NCBI GenBank assembly: GCA_002632265.1
Contig: NQOV01000013.1
Location: 1-53,141 of the forward strand
Source of the DNA: Rhodospirillaceae bacterium MC!
GTDB lineage: Bacteria > Pseudomonadota > Alphaproteobacteria > MC1
Direction of reading: 5' to 3'
DNA: 53,141 nucleotides
Below are positions 50,610 through 53,141 of the stretch, piece by piece. A program made the position numbers and the translations under genes. Every line of letters starts with the position of its first letter. The first letter of the stretch is position 1. The notes beneath the pieces are model-generated. The model saw nothing but the letters and a program-made list of their open reading frames with translations, made no database searches and was not told where the DNA came from.

Positions 50610-53042
50610 ATGAAATTTACACTAAATTGGTTAAAAGAACATCTAGAAACCAACGCTACCCTAGAAGAAATTAGCTATAAACTTACCATGTTAGGCTTGG
50701 AAGTTGAAGGGATCGAAAATCCTGCTCAAATGTATAAGGATTACATCATCGGCGAAATTCGCAGTGCAAACAAACATCCTGATGCCGATAAATTACAACT
50801 ACTTAGCGTATTTGACGGCGAAAAAGAACACCAAGTAGTATGCGGAGCTCCCAACGCTCGTGCAGGACTTAAAGGCGTTTTTGGACGTGAGGGCGTATAT
50901 GTACCAGGTGGCGATTTCAAACTTAAAAAAGGAAAAATCCGTGGAGTAGAATCTTGCGGTATGATGATGAGCGAACGAGAGCTATGTATTTCCGATGAAC
51001 ACGACGGCATTATCGAATTCTCAAGCGATAACGAATTCGCCATAGTAGGTAATAATCCCGTTAAAGCCTTAGGATTAGACGACGCTGTTATCGAAATAGC
51101 AATCACTCCCAACCGTGGCGATTGTTGTGGCGTACGTTATATTGCTCGTGATCTTGCGTCGGCTGGATTAGGAACATTAAAACCACTAAAAACAATCTCA
51201 TACGACGGTACAGGATTCCAATCTCCCATTAAAACCGCCCTAAATCTTAAGGACGATAATAGCACACATAGTAAATTACTAATCGGTGCATATATTAAGG
51301 ATGTAGCCAACAAGCAATCCCCTGAATGGTTACAAAAAAGATTAAAAGCCATTGGCTTGCGTCCCATTTCTGCCTTGGTAGATATTACTAACTATTTCAC
51401 TTTCGATTTATGCCGTCCTTTACACACTTACGACGCTGATAAGATTCAAGGCAATATCTTACAAATCCGTATGGCGAGCGAAAATGAAAGCTTTACAGGA
51501 GTAGCCGATGATAAGGATTACACCTTAAGCCAAGATACTCTTGTGGTTGCCGATAATAACCAAGCCTTAGCCATTGCTGGAGTAATGGGCGGTAAGGATT
51601 CGGGCATTAATGAACAAACAAAAAACGTCTTTTTAGAAGTGGCGGTATTTAATCCTGTTACCGTGGCTTTAGCAGGGCGAAAATACAACATTCAATCGGA
51701 TTCTCGCTTTAGATTCGAACGTGGTATCGATGAGCAAGCCTCTTTAGAATATGCCAAACATGCCGTACAAATGATTCTTAATATCTGCGGTGGTGAAGCC
51801 AGTGCCTTAGAGATCGCCACATCACAAAGCACTTATGATGAAACATTCAAAGTTCCACCTATGGCATTCAATCCGAAAAAGGTAAAATCATTAACATCAA
51901 TTAATATCGCCTTAAAGGAACAAAAGATATATCTTGAAAGAGTTGGTTGTATCGTTGATGATTCGCAGGATATCTGGCAAGTGATTCGCCCGTCTTGGCG
52001 TTATGATATCTATACCCAAGCGTGTTTAGTGGAAGAAATCTTGCGTTTACATGGTTATGATAAGGTCGAGATTTTAGAATTACCTAAAAATGATTATCTG
52101 CCAAAACAGGTAACAACATCAGAACAAGAACGCCGATTCCGTTTAACCAGATCCCTAGCCTCTCACGGCTTACAAGAAGCGGTTACATTCTCATTTTTAT
52201 CGGAAAAAGAAGCCAAGTTATTCGGTGGCAATAATCCTAATCTTATTTTATCGAACCCCATTTCCGAAGATCTTAAGGTTATGAGACCAACCCTAATTCC
52301 CAATCTAGTGAGTGCCTTATCTCGCAATCTAGCCAAAGGATTAAATGGCGGAGCTTTATTCGAAGTTGGCCCTCAATTCCAAGGGGTAAAACCTGAAGAT
52401 CAACCAGTGGTTGTCGGCGGAGTGCGTGCAGGCGTTTCGCTCAATCGCTCATGGAATCATACGGGTCGCCAAGCGGATGTGTTTGATGTTAAAGCCGATG
52501 TTTATAAAGCTCTAGAATCTATCAACGCCCCAGTTGCCAACCTGCAAACTATCACAGAAACCCCCACATATTATCATCCCACACGTAGCGGAGCATTGGT
52601 CTTAGGACGCAACACTCTTGCATATTTCGGCGAGCTACACCCTGCGGTACTAAAAGATATGGGTTTTAAAGGTCGCATGGTTGCTTTCGAAATCTTCCTA
52701 GATAAAATCCCAGTAGCTAAAAACAAAGGCACAAGCAAGCCCTATTTAGATATTCCCCAATTACAATCCTTAAAACGTGATTTCGCTTTCGTTGTCGACA
52801 AAAATATCCAAGCGGAAAAACTTCTCCGAGCTGTAAAAGGAGCAGATAAGAAACTAATTACCGATGTTACACTCTTTGATATCTACGAAGGTACAGGCTT
52901 GGAAGACAACCAAAAATCCCTAGGCTTAACAATCTCAATCCAACCCCTAAGCAAAACCCTAACCAACGAAGAAATAGAAAACATATCACAAAAAGTCATA
53001 GCCCAAGCCGAAAAAACCTGCAACGCTTTTTTACGAGTGTAA
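50610..53042 (+). CDS. pheT: Phenylalanyl-tRNA synthetase beta subunit
   Basis: Forms the alpha2-beta2 PheRS and edits mischarged Tyr-tRNA(Phe). The 810 residues contain the N-terminal tRNA-binding fold (IIGEIRSANKHPDADKLQLL), the B3/B4 editing region (LVDITNYFTFDLCRPLHTYDADK and IAGVMGGKDSGI), the B5 domain, the catalytic-like module with LVEEILRLHGYDKVE and TFSFLSEKEAKLF, and the C-terminal anticodon-binding fold (RDFAFVVDKNIQAEKLL). GAGG lies before the ATG. The last 150 bases are C-rich on the coding strand. Confidence 0.97.
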   Translation: MKFTLNWLKEHLETNATLEEISYKLTMLGLEVEGIENPAQMYKDYIIGEIRSANKHPDADKLQLLSVFDGEKEHQVVCGAPNARAGLKGVFGREGVYVPGGDFKLKKGKIRGVESCGMMMSERELCISDEHDGIIEFSSDNEFAIVGNNPVKALGLDDAVIEIAITPNRGDCCGVRYIARDLASAGLGTLKPLKTISYDGTGFQSPIKTALNLKDDNSTHSKLLIGAYIKDVANKQSPEWLQKRLKAIGLRPISALVDITNYFTFDLCRPLHTYDADKIQGNILQIRMASENESFTGVADDKDYTLSQDTLVVADNNQALAIAGVMGGKDSGINEQTKNVFLEVAVFNPVTVALAGRKYNIQSDSRFRFERGIDEQASLEYAKHAVQMILNICGGEASALEIATSQSTYDETFKVPPMAFNPKKVKSLTSINIALKEQKIYLERVGCIVDDSQDIWQVIRPSWRYDIYTQACLVEEILRLHGYDKVEILELPKNDYLPKQVTTSEQERRFRLTRSLASHGLQEAVTFSFLSEKEAKLFGGNNPNLILSNPISEDLKVMRPTLIPNLVSALSRNLAKGLNGGALFEVGPQFQGVKPEDQPVVVGGVRAGVSLNRSWNHTGRQADVFDVKADVYKALESINAPVANLQTITETPTYYHPTRSGALVLGRNTLAYFGELHPAVLKDMGFKGRMVAFEIFLDKIPVAKNKGTSKPYLDIPQLQSLKRDFAFVVDKNIQAEKLLRAVKGADKKLITDVTLFDIYEGTGLEDNQKSLGLTISIQPLSKTLTNEEIENISQKVIAQAEKTCNAFLRV

Positions 53043-53057
53043 GCTTTATTGATAACT

Positions 53058-53141
53058 TTAAAAGATAGAATCAAGCAAGCCTTTTTTCGCTCCGTGTTTC
53101 ATGAGATACTTAATGATCTTATAGTTAGGGTTCTTATCGGC
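53058..53141 (-). CDS. C-terminal fragment of a probable ankyrin-repeat protein (cut by window edge)
   Basis: The last 27 codons before a stop at 53058-53060 read on the minus strand as ADKNPNYKIIKYLMKHGAKK and seven further residues. The pattern N-P-N-x-x-I-I-K-Y-L-x-x-H-G-A is the core of an ankyrin repeat. The start lies outside the window. It converges with pheT, with only 15 bases between the two stop codons. No more can be said of its length or role. Confidence 0.55.
   Translation of the reverse strand, partial: ADKNPNYKIIKYLMKHGAKKGLLDSIF

Overview
The window is a stretch of AT-rich bacterial chromosome that reads as an alphaproteobacterium. The clues are gene order (ispB divergent from a TrmN6-type tRNA methyltransferase, followed by glyQ-glyS; ffh-rpsP-rimM; tRNA-Trp-secE-nusG), the amidotransferase operon gatCAB, and the style of the Ffh, S16 and cytochrome c proteins. 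A chemoreceptor, a c-di-GMP phosphodiesterase, Sel1-repeat proteins and a cut-off ankyrin-like protein suggest a motile, possibly host-associated organism. I cannot fix the order or genus from sequence alone. There is no prophage, transposase, integrase, CRISPR array or rRNA operon.

Layout. 0-5.3 kb: a histidine phosphatase, a MarR regulator with a probable operator, ffh, rpsP, rimM and two tiny two-helix membrane proteins. 5.3-5.9 kb: a gene-free block of repeats. 5.9-9.6 kb: two tandem alanine-racemase paralogues and an aspartate aminotransferase. 9.9-17.2 kb: a membrane EAL protein, gatCAB and engB. 17.4-21.4 kb: dgoK-dgoA (2-keto-3-deoxygalactonate use) and phosphoglucomutase. 21.6-28.4 kb: a class IV aminotransferase, a glucosaminidase, a chemoreceptor, a sirtuin, and an unknown gene paired with a degenerate nuclease-like secreted protein. 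28.8-32.8 kb: tRNA-Trp, secE, nusG, trxA, rpe, cytochrome c and ispB. 32.9-40.4 kb: trmN6, a small zinc-ribbon membrane protein, glyQS, a Sel1 lipoprotein and hflKC. 40.5-53.1 kb: a HAD hydrolase, rlmN, two genes of an unrecognised membrane family, degP, pgk, a Sel1 protein, speE/speD, pheST and the 3' end of an ankyrin-like gene.

Functional links. Translation and protein export dominate (ffh, secE, nusG, rpsP, rimM, gatCAB, engB, glyQS, pheST, rlmN, trmN6, tRNA-Trp). Envelope quality control is represented by hflKC and degP, cell-wall D-amino acid supply by the racemases and possibly the class IV aminotransferase, sugar metabolism by dgoKA, pgm, rpe and pgk, and polyamine synthesis by speD and speE.

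The most unusual content is between the genes. At least three families of structured repeats lie just after stop codons, in a fixed orientation relative to the upstream gene. Family A is a long hairpin with a conserved loop and covarying stems. It occurs after engB, dgoK, the chemoreceptor, hflK and speD, with a half copy after the class IV aminotransferase. At dgoK and the chemoreceptor it sits between the stop codon and a separate intrinsic terminator. At speD the distal stem arm is an inverted copy of the gene's own last codons. Families B and C form a second kind of 3' cassette after other genes. In addition, the last 51 bases of rimM are duplicated 203 bases downstream. Together they suggest an undescribed set of 3'-end-associated palindromic elements in this genome.
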